DNA of 64,000 nucleotides, taken from the NCBI RefSeq assembly GCF_001651855.1, contig NZ_LNQC01000062.1, positions 36,138-100,137 of the forward strand, read 5' to 3'. Source of the stretch: Sinorhizobium americanum. GTDB lineage: Bacteria; Pseudomonadota; Alphaproteobacteria; Rhizobiales; Rhizobiaceae. This document shows, in pieces, positions 1 to 10,129 of the stretch. The stretch's first letter is position 1; every line of letters begins with the position of its first letter. The position numbers and the translations under genes were made by a program. A model generated the notes under the pieces. That model searched no databases. It saw only the letters and a program-made list of their open reading frames with translations, and was not told the origin of the DNA.

Positions 1-728
1 CAGGCGATCGATGCGACCTCCATGGCGGTTTCCAGCATCTGATCGAAGGGCGACAGCCGCTCGGAAATGAAAAGGCGCATCGAGTGGCGGTCGAAACGGC
101 GGCGGAGATTCGGCATGACGTGTACCGGCAAGGTCCGCACGACAAGGCCGTGCTCCCTCTTCAGCCAGGCCTTCAGAACCCCTGCGAGGTCTTCGCCCGG
201 CGACAGGCTCGCATGGAACGCCTCCATCGCCTCCTCGATGCGGGCGAAATGGTTCGGCCGCGCCTCGAGGGTCTCCCGGACCTCGTCGATCGGCAGCCGC
301 GTGTCGGCAAGCGTCGCCATGTGCCCCTGACCGGCCAGGAGTTCCGCCAGGTCCTTCAGGCGCGAAGCCTGTTCGCGATAGGCCCGGTAGAGCTTGACGA
401 CGCCGCCCGACACGTTGGGGGCGGCTTCGGTGACCTCGATCAGCTCCTGATCTCCCGGCAGCTCGCCGGCAAGCAGCGGATCGGCAAAGACCTCGCGCAA
501 CTGCGTGAGGCTGCCGCCGGCCTCGCCCTGCAATTCGTCGAGATCCACCTTGTAGACCGAAGCCAACTTAAGCAGCAGCTGCACCGTCAACGGCCGCTGG
601 TTGCGCTCGATGAGGTTCAGGTAGGACGGCGAGATGCCGAGCGCCTCCGCCATCGCCGTCTGGGTCAATTGAAGCCCGTTGCGGATTCGTCTGACACGCG
701 GCCCGGCGAAGATCTTGTTCTCGGCCAT
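1..728 (-). CDS. XRE-family regulator of the short-chain fatty acid / isocitrate lyase type (C-terminus beyond window)
   Basis: Partial gene read leftwards off the window edge; about 242 residues are visible. The start is an ATG at 728-726 preceded by an AGGGAG ribosome-binding site. Residues about 9-62 form a Cro/C1-type helix-turn-helix (LTQTAMAEAL, SPSYLNLIERNQRPLT). The rest resembles the middle of RamB/ScfR-type regulators, in which an XRE domain is followed by a metallopeptidase-like and a ligand-sensing region. It diverges from aceA, the usual arrangement for a glyoxylate-shunt regulator, so control of aceA is a reasonable inference. The C-terminal domain is not visible, which leaves the exact subfamily open. 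Confidence 0.8.
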   Translation of the reverse strand, partial: MAENKIFAGPRVRRIRNGLQLTQTAMAEALGISPSYLNLIERNQRPLTVQLLLKLASVYKVDLDELQGEAGGSLTQLREVFADPLLAGELPGDQELIEVTEAAPNVSGGVVKLYRAYREQASRLKDLAELLAGQGHMATLADTRLPIDEVRETLEARPNHFARIEEAMEAFHASLSPGEDLAGVLKAWLKREHGLVVRTLPVHVMPNLRRRFDRHSMRLFISERLSPFDQMLETAMEVASIA

Positions 729-793
729 TTGTCACTCCCTTTACAGAATCTCCACCGGAGCGTCTTTGACAATGTTTACAGCTTTACTGCTTC

Positions 794-817
794 ACCTTGT
801 CAAACACAAGACAAGGT
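794..817. promoter_or_regulatory. Inverted repeat in the regulator/aceA divergent promoter
   Basis: A perfect 8-bp inverted repeat, ACCTTGTC and GACAAGGT, with an 8-bp AAACACAA spacer. It lies between the divergent regulator start (728) and the aceA start (956). Arms one helical turn and a half apart suit a dimeric operator, plausibly for the adjacent XRE regulator. A transcript hairpin is the alternative. Binding is inferred only from position and symmetry. Confidence 0.45.
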
Positions 818-955
818 AACCCCTTTTGCGGCGGCGGCACAGCAATAGATGTGGCTTGTTTCTGCAGCGCAATGTAAAAACTGTCATATCAGTTCACGGT
901 ATTAGCGAGCTAAGACGAAAGTTGCAGAGCTCATGATTTTGACGGGGAGATATGC

Positions 956-2245
<1,290 letters not shown>

Positions 2246-2384
2246 GGGAAGGCGTGAAATGAAGACTGGGGCGCGGACATCCCTGCCCGTTGCGCGCCCC
2301 GGAACACCGAAAATTCTCGAACCGCAAGCGGACAGGAAAATGGTTTCCGCCGCATCCGGCTCTAAGCTTTGAAGGAGCACTCCC

Positions 2385-2624
2385 ATGACAGTACAGACAC
2401 GCGTCAAGGAACGGGCCGAGGAACAGTCGTCGGCCATGACCGCGGACCAGCAGGCGGCGATCCGCATGGTCGCCAACGACCTACACCGCCTCAACCAGTC
2501 GGTCATGAAGGCCGTCGAGGCCGGCGTCTCGGTCGAACTGGTGCGCTCGGCACGCCATCACGGCGGCGACGGCAACTGGGGCGACCTGCTGATCCCGGTC
2601 ATCGTCACCCAGGGCCGGCCGTGA
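2385..2624 (+). CDS. Small conserved-type protein downstream of aceA (79 aa)
   Basis: 79 residues, soluble and mostly helical in appearance, with the start preceded by GAAGGAGCACTCCC. It has no recognised motif; the middle (MVANDLHRLNQSVMKAVEAG) looks amphipathic. It follows aceA by 139 nt on the same strand and could be co-transcribed. Its TGA stop overlaps the ATG of the next 39-codon frame (TGATG), which suggests coupled translation. The good ribosome-binding site and the coupling are the main support; the function is unknown. Confidence 0.6.
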   Translation: MTVQTRVKERAEEQSSAMTADQQAAIRMVANDLHRLNQSVMKAVEAGVSVELVRSARHHGGDGNWGDLLIPVIVTQGRP

Positions 2625-2743
2625 TGGTGGCACTCGCCGCGGCGGCCGCGCTCATGCTCGGCGCGGTGCTCTGGCAGGAGATCCAGTACCGCAGCACGCA
2701 AGCGCTCCAGGTCCGGGTTTTCCTCAAAGATCTCGTCGATTGA
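2624..2743 (+). CDS. Possible 39-aa single-span membrane peptide
   Basis: A 39-codon frame whose ATG overlaps the stop of the preceding 79-aa gene by one base (TGATG). Residues 1-18 are strongly hydrophobic (MVALAAAAALMLGAVLW), followed by a polar tail (QEIQYRSTQALQVRVFLKDLVD). This is the profile of a small inner-membrane peptide. It could be a coincidental frame; coupling and hydrophobic composition are the only evidence. Confidence 0.4.
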   Translation: MVALAAAAALMLGAVLWQEIQYRSTQALQVRVFLKDLVD

Positions 2744-2763
2744 TCGACTGAACGGATAGCGTA

Positions 2764-2786
2764 GCGGCCGGTGCAATGCCGGCCGC
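2764..2786. terminator. Hairpin between convergent genes
   Basis: A perfect 8-bp stem, GCGGCCGG and CCGGCCGC, with a TGCAATG loop. It lies between the end of the aceA-side genes (2743) and the end of the convergent LysR gene (2801). It has no clear T-run on either side, so it could act as a bidirectional but weak terminator. Confidence 0.5.
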
Positions 2787-2800
2787 AACGCATTCTGCGG

Positions 2801-3676
2801 TCAGGCGGCAGTCCGCCGGGGCCGCTTGCCGGCAAAGAGATCCGCATGGCTGCGGAGCAACCGTGTCAGCCGGTCGACGACGGTGCGGATGTCCCGGCGG
2901 TGGCGGTCCTCGTTGTTCATGACGATCCATTGGCGATGCCGGAGCAGCCCGATCTCGTCGCCCGCCCGCTCCAGTTGCGGGTCGAGATCGCCGACGAAAC
3001 AGGGAAGCACCGCCTTGCCGGCCCCGGCGCGGGCGAGGTCCAGGAGGGACCGGGGACGACTGACCGTTGCGACGATCCGGCCGGATGCGTTTTCGTGCGG
3101 CCAGCGCAGATAGGCCGAAAGCGCGTCGTCCTCGGCGACGGCGACCCAGCGATCTGATCCGCCGGGGGCGTTCTTCTGGCGATAGGCGGCATAGGCGACC
3201 TCGCCGACCGGCCGCGAGGCGAGATAGGTCTCCTCCGGCTCGAAGGCGCGAATGCCGATGTCGCTCTCCCGATAGGCAAGACTTGCCCGCGCCTCGCCGA
3301 TCGACAGCGAAATGGCGAACGTGTCCCTTTCCGTGCAGATCGCCGGGAAGTTTTCGGCGATCAGCCAAGATCCCCAGGTGCCCGCCGCAATGCGGACGAG
3401 CGTGGCTCCCTCGCCCTCCTTCTGCCAGCTTTCGACCTTGCGGGCCGCCGCTTCCATCTCCTGCAACTGCTCGAACAGGAAGCGGCCGTCGGCCGTCAGT
3501 GCATAGCCGGTCTGGCTGCGCACGAACAAGGCGCGGCCCGTGCGCTCCTCGAGTTCCAGCATCCGCCGTCCGATCGTCGCAGGGCTCAGCCCCGTCGCCT
3601 GCGCCGCACCGGTCAACCCGCCGCCACGCGCCACGGTCATGAAACAGCGATAGACATCCCAGTCCATGTTTTTCAT
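2801..3676 (-). CDS. LysR-family transcriptional regulator
   Basis: 291 residues, typical of LysR regulators. The N-terminal winged helix-turn-helix covers about residues 5-64 (LTGAAQATGLSPATIGRRML, then ELEERTGRALFVR), and the rest is the periplasmic-binding-protein-like effector domain. An alternative start is Met4 (MDWDVYRCF), three codons in. The gene is convergent with the aceA group and diverges from the small gene at 3766, so the 90-bp space between them may hold its operator. Nothing in the sequence identifies the effector or targets. Confidence 0.88.
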   Translation of the reverse strand: MKNMDWDVYRCFMTVARGGGLTGAAQATGLSPATIGRRMLELEERTGRALFVRSQTGYALTADGRFLFEQLQEMEAAARKVESWQKEGEGATLVRIAAGTWGSWLIAENFPAICTERDTFAISLSIGEARASLAYRESDIGIRAFEPEETYLASRPVGEVAYAAYRQKNAPGGSDRWVAVAEDDALSAYLRWPHENASGRIVATVSRPRSLLDLARAGAGKAVLPCFVGDLDPQLERAGDEIGLLRHRQWIVMNNEDRHRRDIRTVVDRLTRLLRSHADLFAGKRPRRTAA

Positions 3677-3765
3677 GATTGAAAAACGTATGAGGAAATC
3701 GGCTGTATGTAAAACAGTTTCAGGTGCATAAAAGAGGAGATGCCCAAGAATTGAGGAGCATCACG

Positions 3766-3957
3766 ATGGATATGATGGCAATGGCCGTACTGTTCGACAT
3801 GGCCTCGAGAAACCGCCGCTCGGACGAAGAATTCGAGCGCCGATCAAGAGGCCGCACGGAAACCCTGGCGGAAAACCTGCTCGCCGCGCTCTTCCGCACA
3901 TCGCGACCGGCCGAAAGACGCGACGATTGCGGCGGCATTCCGTGCATGGCCCCCTAG
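3766..3957 (+). CDS. Small hypothetical protein (63 aa)
   Basis: The start ATG is chosen because it follows TTGAGGAGCATCACG, a clear ribosome-binding site; an in-frame upstream ATG at 3724 lacks one. The product is 63 residues, begins MDMMAMAVLFDMASRNRRSD, is rich in Arg and Glu, and has no recognised domain. It diverges from the LysR gene and is followed by a strong hairpin terminator, consistent with a genuine monocistronic gene. Confidence 0.55.
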   Translation: MDMMAMAVLFDMASRNRRSDEEFERRSRGRTETLAENLLAALFRTSRPAERRDDCGGIPCMAP

Positions 3958-3978
3958 GAATCATGCGATCAAATGAAG

Positions 3979-4005
3979 ACGCCGCGCATCGAGGATGCGC
4001 GGCGT
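3979..4005. terminator. Strong hairpin between convergent genes
   Basis: A perfect 12-bp stem, ACGCCGCGCATC and GATGCGCGGCGT, with a GAG loop. It lies between the end of the 63-aa gene (3957) and the end of the chemoreceptor gene (4040), which converge. It probably serves both. Confidence 0.7.
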
Positions 4006-4039
4006 TCGGTTTATCGTGCGTTGTAGAGGAAGGACGGCC

Positions 4040-6565
4040 CTATGCGGCGCGATAGGCCTGGCCGGCTCCGCTCTCCGGCTCCAGGCGGAACTGCTCGACC
4101 AGCATCATCAACGTATCGGCCTGGGTGGCCAGCGCGCGGCTGGTAGCCGTCGCCTCCTCGACCATGGTGGCGTTCTGCTGGGTCATCTGGTCCATCTGAT
4201 TGACGGAGCCGTTGACCTCGTGCAGAGCCGTCGCCTGATCGCGGCTCGCGGTGGCGATCATCTCGACATGCTGGCTTACGGTGACGATCTGCGCGCTGAT
4301 CGAGGCGAGCACCGCACCCGTTTCCTTGACGAGCAGCGAGCCGGAACTGACCTCGTCCGTCGATTTGTTGATCAGGCCCTTGATTTCCCGCGCTGCCTCG
4401 GCCGAGCGCTGCGCCAGTTCGCGTACCTCCTGCGCCACGACCGCGAAGCCCTTGCCCGCCTCGCCGGCGCGCGCCGCCTCGATGCCGGCGTTCAAGGCAA
4501 GCAGGTTGGTCTGGAAGGCGATGTCGTCGATCACTTCGATGATCTGTTCGATCTGGCGCGAAGCATCCTCGATGCGGCCCATGGCGGCGATGGCATTGGC
4601 GACAACGGTCGCCGAGCTGTCAGCGCTCCGCTTGGTTTCGGTAACCGACTGGTTCGCCTCGTGGGCGCGCTCCGCCGAGGAACGCACAGTGGCGGTGATC
4701 TGGTCGACGGCGGCGGCCGTCTGCTCGAGCGAAGCGGCCTGTGCCTCGGTTCGCCGCGACAGCGCATCGGCGGAATGGTGCATGTTGGCCCCGCTCTGTT
4801 GGATCGCCTGGGCATTGCCGCGGATCTGCGCCAGCGTGTCCTGAAGGCGGATGAGCGATCCGTTGAAGTCCTGCCGCAGTTGCTCGAGGCGGCCGTGGAA
4901 CGGCACCTCGATCTGCTGGGAGAGGTCGCCCTGGGCGAGCCGACCGAGGCCGGCGGCAAGTTCGCTGACGGCGACATCGATCTGCCGGTCGAGCTCGCGC
5001 TTATCCGCATCGTTGCGGCTGCGTTCGGCTTCGGCCCGGGCACGCTCTTCCGCGCTCTCGGCCTCGATTCGCACCTTCGAGAGGGCGTTCTCCTTGAAGA
5101 CGCCGAGCGCGCGCGCCATGTCGCCGATCTCGTCACGTCGCGCATCGCCGTCGATCGCCGTATCCAGCCTGCCGTCGGCGAGCCGGCGCATGGCGGCGGT
5201 GATCTGTCCAATCGGCCGTTTCAACGTCAGCGTCAGCGCGATTCCCGCGAGCAGGGCGATCACGACGCCGGCCACGGTGGCAGCGACAGAGATCTGATTG
5301 GCTTCTTCGCGCTCGGTGCCGGCGGCGACCTTCTGCTGCTCGGCAAATCCGGTAAGATCATTCCAGATTTCATTAATCGAGGCTCCGGCCGCGTTGAATT
5401 CCACCGTTCGCTTGTCGGTGATCTCGACCAGTGAAGCGCCGTCCTTCTTCATCACGTTTATGATCGGCAAGACCGTTTCGGCCATCGCATCGAAGAAGCT
5501 CAGGTCCTTCGCGATGCCGCGCAAGGTCGTGAGGTTGGACTGAACGGCCAGGAACTTATCCAGAAGCTTCTGGCGGTTCTCCTCGGTCGTGTTGCCGAGG
5601 AAGGCGGCCGTGGCGATCTGAATATCGGTGATCGAGGCAGACAGCCGGCGCGTGGCGGTCAGGACCGACTCCGTCGCGGCGATCTTGCCGTCGAGCTCAG
5701 CGAATATCTGCGTCGCCTCGCGCATCTTTCCGACGGAGGCGGCCTCCAGGCGGAAGCTGGCATTGCGGAAACGATCAACAAATTTCGCCAGGGTGGCCAG
5801 CGTTTCGGGACCCGCCGGCGCCTTGATCAGCGCACCAATCGCCCCGGCTGCCGAATTAACCGTTTCGGCGAGCGACTTCTCGCCCTTGGGCAACAGGGTG
5901 AAGATGTCGCGCTGCGTGCGGCTGATCTGCGGGAAAAGCTCCTTTGCGACCTTCAGTTTTTCCTCGACCGTTATCGCTTTGCTGACCTCGGTGGCGAACT
6001 CGGTATAGAACCGGCTCGCGCGCATGAGCTTCTCGGCGTTGCGCAGCATCGTCTTTGCCGCATTCTCATCCTTGCGCACCTCGTATTGCAGCCGTTTCGT
6101 TTCTTCGTTGATCTTCACCTGCTCGGCGGCCAACAGCTCGAGATTGGCCTTGGTCGCCGTGCGTAGTTTCTTTTCCCCCTCGTGCAGGGTCCAGAGTTCG
6201 TCGATGCGGGCTTCGATATCGTTCGTAGCGCCGATCGCGGCGCCCAGTTCCGTCTCGCCGCTTGCACCTGCGACCTGCGCCGCCGTGTCGGCCAGGACCT
6301 CCTTCTGCGCGGCGATCGTGTCCTTGACCGCCTTGCGGCTCTCCTCGGTGGTCTCGTGCAGGAACTGGTTCATTCCGGCATAAACATCCTTGAAGCCGCT
6401 CAGCGTCTGCAGGACGCTGTTCGAGATCTCCATGCGGCCCTGCAGCAGGCCCGAGGCATAGAGGCCGGTGATACCGACCGCAGTGATGCTGACGACGAAC
6501 GGCAGGATGAAGAACAGAACCTTCGTCTGGATCTTGAAGCGGGCAAGAATCCTGTCAATGAACAT
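4040..6565 (-). CDS. mcpZ: Methyl-accepting chemotaxis protein with very large periplasmic domain (McpZ-like)
   Basis: 841 residues from the ATG at 6565, preceded by AAGG; the frame extends 26 codons further upstream without a better site. Transmembrane segment 1 is about residues 16-36 and segment 2 about 426-447. Between them lie about 390 mostly helical periplasmic residues, far longer than the usual 150-250. HAMP follows (about 448-500), then a long signalling coiled coil whose hairpin tip reads [20 protein letters not shown]. There is no C-terminal CheR-binding pentapeptide. Size, topology and proximity to aceA match S. meliloti McpZ, whose periplasmic region is unusually long. The ligand is unknown. 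Confidence 0.92.
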   Translation of the reverse strand: MFIDRILARFKIQTKVLFFILPFVVSITAVGITGLYASGLLQGRMEISNSVLQTLSGFKDVYAGMNQFLHETTEESRKAVKDTIAAQKEVLADTAAQVAGASGETELGAAIGATNDIEARIDELWTLHEGEKKLRTATKANLELLAAEQVKINEETKRLQYEVRKDENAAKTMLRNAEKLMRASRFYTEFATEVSKAITVEEKLKVAKELFPQISRTQRDIFTLLPKGEKSLAETVNSAAGAIGALIKAPAGPETLATLAKFVDRFRNASFRLEAASVGKMREATQIFAELDGKIAATESVLTATRRLSASITDIQIATAAFLGNTTEENRQKLLDKFLAVQSNLTTLRGIAKDLSFFDAMAETVLPIINVMKKDGASLVEITDKRTVEFNAAGASINEIWNDLTGFAEQQKVAAGTEREEANQISVAATVAGVVIALLAGIALTLTLKRPIGQITAAMRRLADGRLDTAIDGDARRDEIGDMARALGVFKENALSKVRIEAESAEERARAEAERSRNDADKRELDRQIDVAVSELAAGLGRLAQGDLSQQIEVPFHGRLEQLRQDFNGSLIRLQDTLAQIRGNAQAIQQSGANMHHSADALSRRTEAQAASLEQTAAAVDQITATVRSSAERAHEANQSVTETKRSADSSATVVANAIAAMGRIEDASRQIEQIIEVIDDIAFQTNLLALNAGIEAARAGEAGKGFAVVAQEVRELAQRSAEAAREIKGLINKSTDEVSSGSLLVKETGAVLASISAQIVTVSQHVEMIATASRDQATALHEVNGSVNQMDQMTQQNATMVEEATATSRALATQADTLMMLVEQFRLEPESGAGQAYRAA

Positions 6566-6901
6566 GGAAAACACCTTGGCTCCCAGCGCGCGTTTGGCCT
6601 CCCCCATGGCAGCTGGCGTCCAAACAGGACACCGAAGCGCCACCCGATGCGCAAACAGGCTGATGTTTTTCGGAAATCATGCGGCGCACGCCGCCAGTCC
6701 GTCGGCAATCATTGCGGGACCGCACCGCTTCTGCGGCGAGGACCTGACGGACTCACGTCATCCGCATATTCGTTTTGAACGATTAAGATTCCTATAAGCG
6801 CGGCGTACGCCCGAGGCCCGGTCGAAACCGGCGCCGGTTACTTGCGCTCGCGTCCGCGGCAAACCGCCCGCGGAATGCGTTCGATGGAGGCGAAGGAGAA
6901 A
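6566..6901. other. Upstream region of the chemoreceptor gene
   Basis: 336 bp between the chemoreceptor start and the end of a 46-codon minus-strand gene. It holds the presumed chemoreceptor promoter, including a locally AT-rich stretch around 6768-6800. No convincing additional gene, repeat or hairpin was seen. Confidence 0.5.
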
Positions 6902-7042
6902 TCAGAGGGAGGAAAAGATTGCCAAAGCGACGATCGCGAAAAGTGCAAGAGTGGCGGCGAAAGCGATCAGTTCGCCTTGCGCGCGGCTTTCATCGGCGCG
7001 GGCGATGGCAATAGCACGGGGACGGCGACGTTGCTGGCTCAT
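6902..7042 (-). CDS. Small single-span membrane protein (46 aa)
   Basis: A 46-codon gene read from the ATG at 7042-7040 to TGA at 6904-6902, with GGAAGGACAGG as a good ribosome-binding site. The N-terminus is very basic (MSQQRRRPRAIAIARADESR) and the C-terminus is one hydrophobic span (LIAFAATLALFAIVALAIFSSL), giving an N-in, C-out inner-membrane topology. It lies upstream of the chemoreceptor on the same strand, 336 bp away. No family is recognised. Confidence 0.55.
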   Translation of the reverse strand: MSQQRRRPRAIAIARADESRAQGELIAFAATLALFAIVALAIFSSL

Positions 7043-7266
7043 GGCATCCTGTCCTTCCTGTTTGGCAGGACCGTTCGGGTCTTGCCATGCGCTTCATGGT
7101 GCAACCATCCCGCGGCTGAGGAAAGGCCATGAATTGGAAACAGTCTGGTCTGCGTTCTGAGACCGTACCGCCAGTCCTCGGCGGGCTGTGGAAGCCATTT
7201 GCAAAGCAGGTTCGACTATTTCCCTTAACAATGGCTGAAGAGGCAAATCACCATTTTGCCTCGCGG

Positions 7267-8451
7267 TTATACGTCTTGACCGGCAGCAAAGCCGGATGCC
7301 CAGGCCCATTGGAAATTGTAGCCGCCCAGCCATCCGGTGATGTCAACGCATTCGCCGATGAAATAGAGGCCGGGGATGTTCGTCGCTTGCATGGTCCGCG
7401 AGTCGAGCGCGCGCGTGTCGACGCCGCCGAGGGTCACTTCGGCGGTCCGGTAGCCCTCGGTTCCGGCCGGCTTCAATGTCCAGGCCTGGATGGAAGCCGC
7501 GAGCGCGTCGATCGCCTTGTCCGAGAGATCGGCAAGCAGGCGCCCGGCGAGCTTTGCCTCCTCGGCAAAGAACTGCGCGAGCCTCCGCGGCAGTATGTCG
7601 GCCATTGCCGTCTGCGCCGACTGGCGTCCGCTGGTGCGGCGCATGCCCTTCAGGATCGAGGCGATATCGATGTCCGGCATCAGGCGCAGGACGATCTCCG
7701 CGCCCTCGCGCCAATAGGAGGAGATCTGCAGGATCGCTGGTCCGCTCAAGCCGCGATGGGTGATGAGCACCGCCTCGCGGAAAGCCACCTTGCCGAAGCG
7801 CACCTCGGCATCGGCCGCGACACCGGCAAGCGCGCCGAGCTTCTCAAGCTGGGCCAGATCGAGCGTGAAGGGGACGAGTGCCGGCCGCGTCTCGACGACC
7901 GGCAGGCCGAACTGCTCGGCAGCTTTATAGGCAAACCCTGTCGCTCCCATCTTCGGGATCGATTTGCCGCCGCTCGCAATCACCAGCGAGGCGGCATCGA
8001 TCGTCCCGGCGCTGGTGGTGACGCGAAAACCCGAAGCGGTCCGTTCCATGGCCGAAATCGCGGTCTCGAGCCGCAGCATCGCGCCTGCTTCCTTCATCTC
8101 GGCAAGGAGCATGCGGATGATGTCCTTGGCCGAGTGGTCGCAGAAGAGTTGCCCGAGCGTCTTCTCATGCCAGGCGATGCCGTGCCGCTCGACGAGGGAT
8201 ACGAAATCCTGCGGGCGATAGCGGGCAAGCGCCGACTTGCAGAAATGCGGATTGTCGGAAAGGAAATTCCTGGGGCCGGTGTGACTATTGGTGAAGTTGC
8301 AGCGGCCGCCGCCCGAAATACGGATCTTCTCGCCCGGCGCCTTGGCATGATCGACGACGACGACACGGCGGCCGCGCTTCCCCGCCTCGATCGCGCACAT
8401 CATGCCGGCGGCGCCCGCGCCGATGATCACCACATCCTGCTTTTCGATCAC
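7267..8451 (-). CDS. NAD(P)/FAD-dependent oxidoreductase, BaiN / HI0933 family
   Basis: 394 residues, the full length of the HI0933/BaiN-like flavoprotein family. The N-terminal Rossmann motif GAGAAG is at residues 11-16, and the family hallmark SGGGRCNFTN is at 46-55. The C-terminal FAD-binding GLYFIGECVDITGWLGGYN is also characteristic. The protein is cytosolic and its physiological substrate is not established for most members. It is an isolated gene; the region downstream holds no partner. Confidence 0.92.
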   Translation of the reverse strand: MIEKQDVVIIGAGAAGMMCAIEAGKRGRRVVVVDHAKAPGEKIRISGGGRCNFTNSHTGPRNFLSDNPHFCKSALARYRPQDFVSLVERHGIAWHEKTLGQLFCDHSAKDIIRMLLAEMKEAGAMLRLETAISAMERTASGFRVTTSAGTIDAASLVIASGGKSIPKMGATGFAYKAAEQFGLPVVETRPALVPFTLDLAQLEKLGALAGVAADAEVRFGKVAFREAVLITHRGLSGPAILQISSYWREGAEIVLRLMPDIDIASILKGMRRTSGRQSAQTAMADILPRRLAQFFAEEAKLAGRLLADLSDKAIDALAASIQAWTLKPAGTEGYRTAEVTLGGVDTRALDSRTMQATNIPGLYFIGECVDITGWLGGYNFQWAWASGFAAGQDV

Positions 8452-8571
8452 GGAGAGCCCTCTTCGCGTTTCTCGCCTTCCTTTCCGGCGAGAGGCGAAA
8501 AGTCAATCGCGAAGCACTGCAGCGCCGGGCGTCTTGCAAAAGCATGAAGGATCGCTGCGGCAATTTGGGAG

Positions 8572-8625
8572 GCTGAATGCTTTGTCCGTAAATCGCATCC
8601 GATTTACGGACATGCAGTAGCCAAT
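8572..8625. repeat. Palindromic intergenic repeat, RIME-type half element
   Basis: Contains a perfect 13-bp inverted repeat, TGTCCGTAAATCG (8583-8595) and CGATTTACGGACA (8600-8612), with a CATC loop, followed by TGCAGTAGCC. The layout (GAATGCTTT, palindrome, GCA.TAG) matches the second half of the element at 16305-16410. It lies between divergent genes. Assignment to the rhizobial RIME family is by recalled structure, not by database comparison. Confidence 0.65.
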
Positions 8626-8676
8626 TGGCAAAGGGCGGCTATGATGCGGGCTATCCGAAGCAGAATCCGGTGAATT

Positions 8677-10113
8677 ATGTCTTCCAAGAGAAGCGTTGCC
8701 CAACAGACAGCAAAGGTCAGCAAGAGTACAGGAGTTCCCCTCGCCCTGCATTCCCCCCGAGGTGTCAAGACGTGGAAGGAGGCGGTCGACTGGTTGAAGA
8801 TCCGCGGCATCGAGGACATCGAGTGCATCACTCCCGACCTTGCCGGCGTGCCGCGCGGCAAGATGATGCCGACGTCGAAATTCACGTCCAACACATCGCT
8901 GGCACTGCCTTCGGCGATCTACCGCCACACGATTTCCGGTGAGTATCCCGAAGAGACCGGCCAGTTTCGCTACGACTCGCGCGACAGCGACATCAAGCTG
9001 GTGCCGGACCTCTCGACAATCTCCATCGTTCCCTGGGAGAGCGATCCGACGGCGCAGGTAATCTGCGATATCGTCGGCTCGCAGGGCGAGCAGATCAGCT
9101 ATACGCCGCGCAACGTCCTGAAGCGAGTCGTCGACCTCTACCGGCAGAAGGGCTGGAAACCGGTCGTCGCGCCCGAGATCGAGTTCTACCTCGTCGCCCA
9201 GAACGATGACCCGGACTATCCGCTGCGTCCGCCGAAGGGCCGTTCCGGCCGCTCCATTCTCGGCGGCCAGGGCTATTCGATCGCCGGCATCAACGAATTC
9301 GACGAGCTGATCGACGACATCTACCACTTCTCGGAAAAGCAAGGCCTGGAGATCGATACGCTGATCCACGAAGAGGGGCCGGCGCAACTCGAGATCAACC
9401 TCAGGCACGGCGATCCGATCGAGCTTGCCGACCAGGTGTTCCTGTTCAAGCGCACCATTCGCGAAGCGGCGTTGAAGCACGGCATCTACGCCACCTTCAT
9501 GGCAAAGCCGATGCAGGGGCAGCCGGGCTCGGCAATGCACATCCATCAATCGGTCCTCGACATCGAGACCGGCCGGAACATCTTCTCCAATCCGGATGGC
9601 GCACCCTCCAAGGAGTTCTTCTCCTTCATCGGCGGCATGCAGCACTATGTGCCGAAGACGTTGTCGATGATGGCGCCCTACGTCAACTCCTACCGACGCC
9701 TGACGCCGGACATGTCGGCGCCGGTCAACACGGCCTGGGGCTACGACAACCGCACGACGGCGTTCCGCATTCCCGTTTCGGACCCGGTCGCGCGGCGCAT
9801 CGAGAACCGTCTGCCGAGCTCCGATGCGAACCCTTACCTGGCGCTTGCCGCCTCGCTCGGCTGCGGCTATCTCGGCATCATGGAGGGCCTGCAGCCGACA
9901 CCACCCTCGGAAGACACTGCGAATGAGGGTGAGATCGATCTGCCACGCGGCCTGCTCGAAGCCATCTCTCTGCTCGAATCGGCGCCGTCGCTGGCCGAGG
10001 TCTTCAGTGCCGAGTTCATCGCCATCTATGCCGGCGTGAAGCGCGGCGAGTTCGAGACTTTCATGCAGGTCATCAGCCCGTGGGAACGCGAATTCCTGCT
10101 CCTCAACGTCTGA
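8677..10113 (+). CDS. Glutamine synthetase family protein (gamma-glutamyl polyamine synthetase-like)
   Basis: 478 residues with the glutamine-synthetase fold: metal-binding EIEFYLVA near residue 167, PAQLEINLRHG near 229, the ATP-site region KPMQGQPGSAMHIHQSV near 278-294, and NSYRRLTPD near 337. It lacks the tyrosine-adenylylation loop typical of GlnA type I. The gene immediately downstream is a FAD amine oxidase 16 nt away, the PuuA/PuuB arrangement of gamma-glutamylputrescine catabolism, so ligation of glutamate to a polyamine or other amine is more likely than bulk ammonia assimilation. The substrate is not proven. Confidence 0.85.
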   Translation: MSSKRSVAQQTAKVSKSTGVPLALHSPRGVKTWKEAVDWLKIRGIEDIECITPDLAGVPRGKMMPTSKFTSNTSLALPSAIYRHTISGEYPEETGQFRYDSRDSDIKLVPDLSTISIVPWESDPTAQVICDIVGSQGEQISYTPRNVLKRVVDLYRQKGWKPVVAPEIEFYLVAQNDDPDYPLRPPKGRSGRSILGGQGYSIAGINEFDELIDDIYHFSEKQGLEIDTLIHEEGPAQLEINLRHGDPIELADQVFLFKRTIREAALKHGIYATFMAKPMQGQPGSAMHIHQSVLDIETGRNIFSNPDGAPSKEFFSFIGGMQHYVPKTLSMMAPYVNSYRRLTPDMSAPVNTAWGYDNRTTAFRIPVSDPVARRIENRLPSSDANPYLALAASLGCGYLGIMEGLQPTPPSEDTANEGEIDLPRGLLEAISLLESAPSLAEVFSAEFIAIYAGVKRGEFETFMQVISPWEREFLLLNV

Positions 10114-10129
10114 TTCGAGGAGCATGTGA

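Noticed and set aside
84..848. Long plus-strand open frame opposite the XRE regulator
   Set aside because: It is antisense to a gene with a clear helix-turn-helix and good start; its product is low-complexity and Arg-rich, typical of GC-rich shadow frames.
3995..5434. 479-codon plus-strand frame opposite the chemoreceptor
   Set aside because: Antisense to the HAMP/signalling region; composition is that of a shadow frame.
6842..7132. 96-codon plus-strand frame upstream of the flavoprotein
   Set aside because: Opposite a better-supported 46-codon minus-strand gene with a strong ribosome-binding site.
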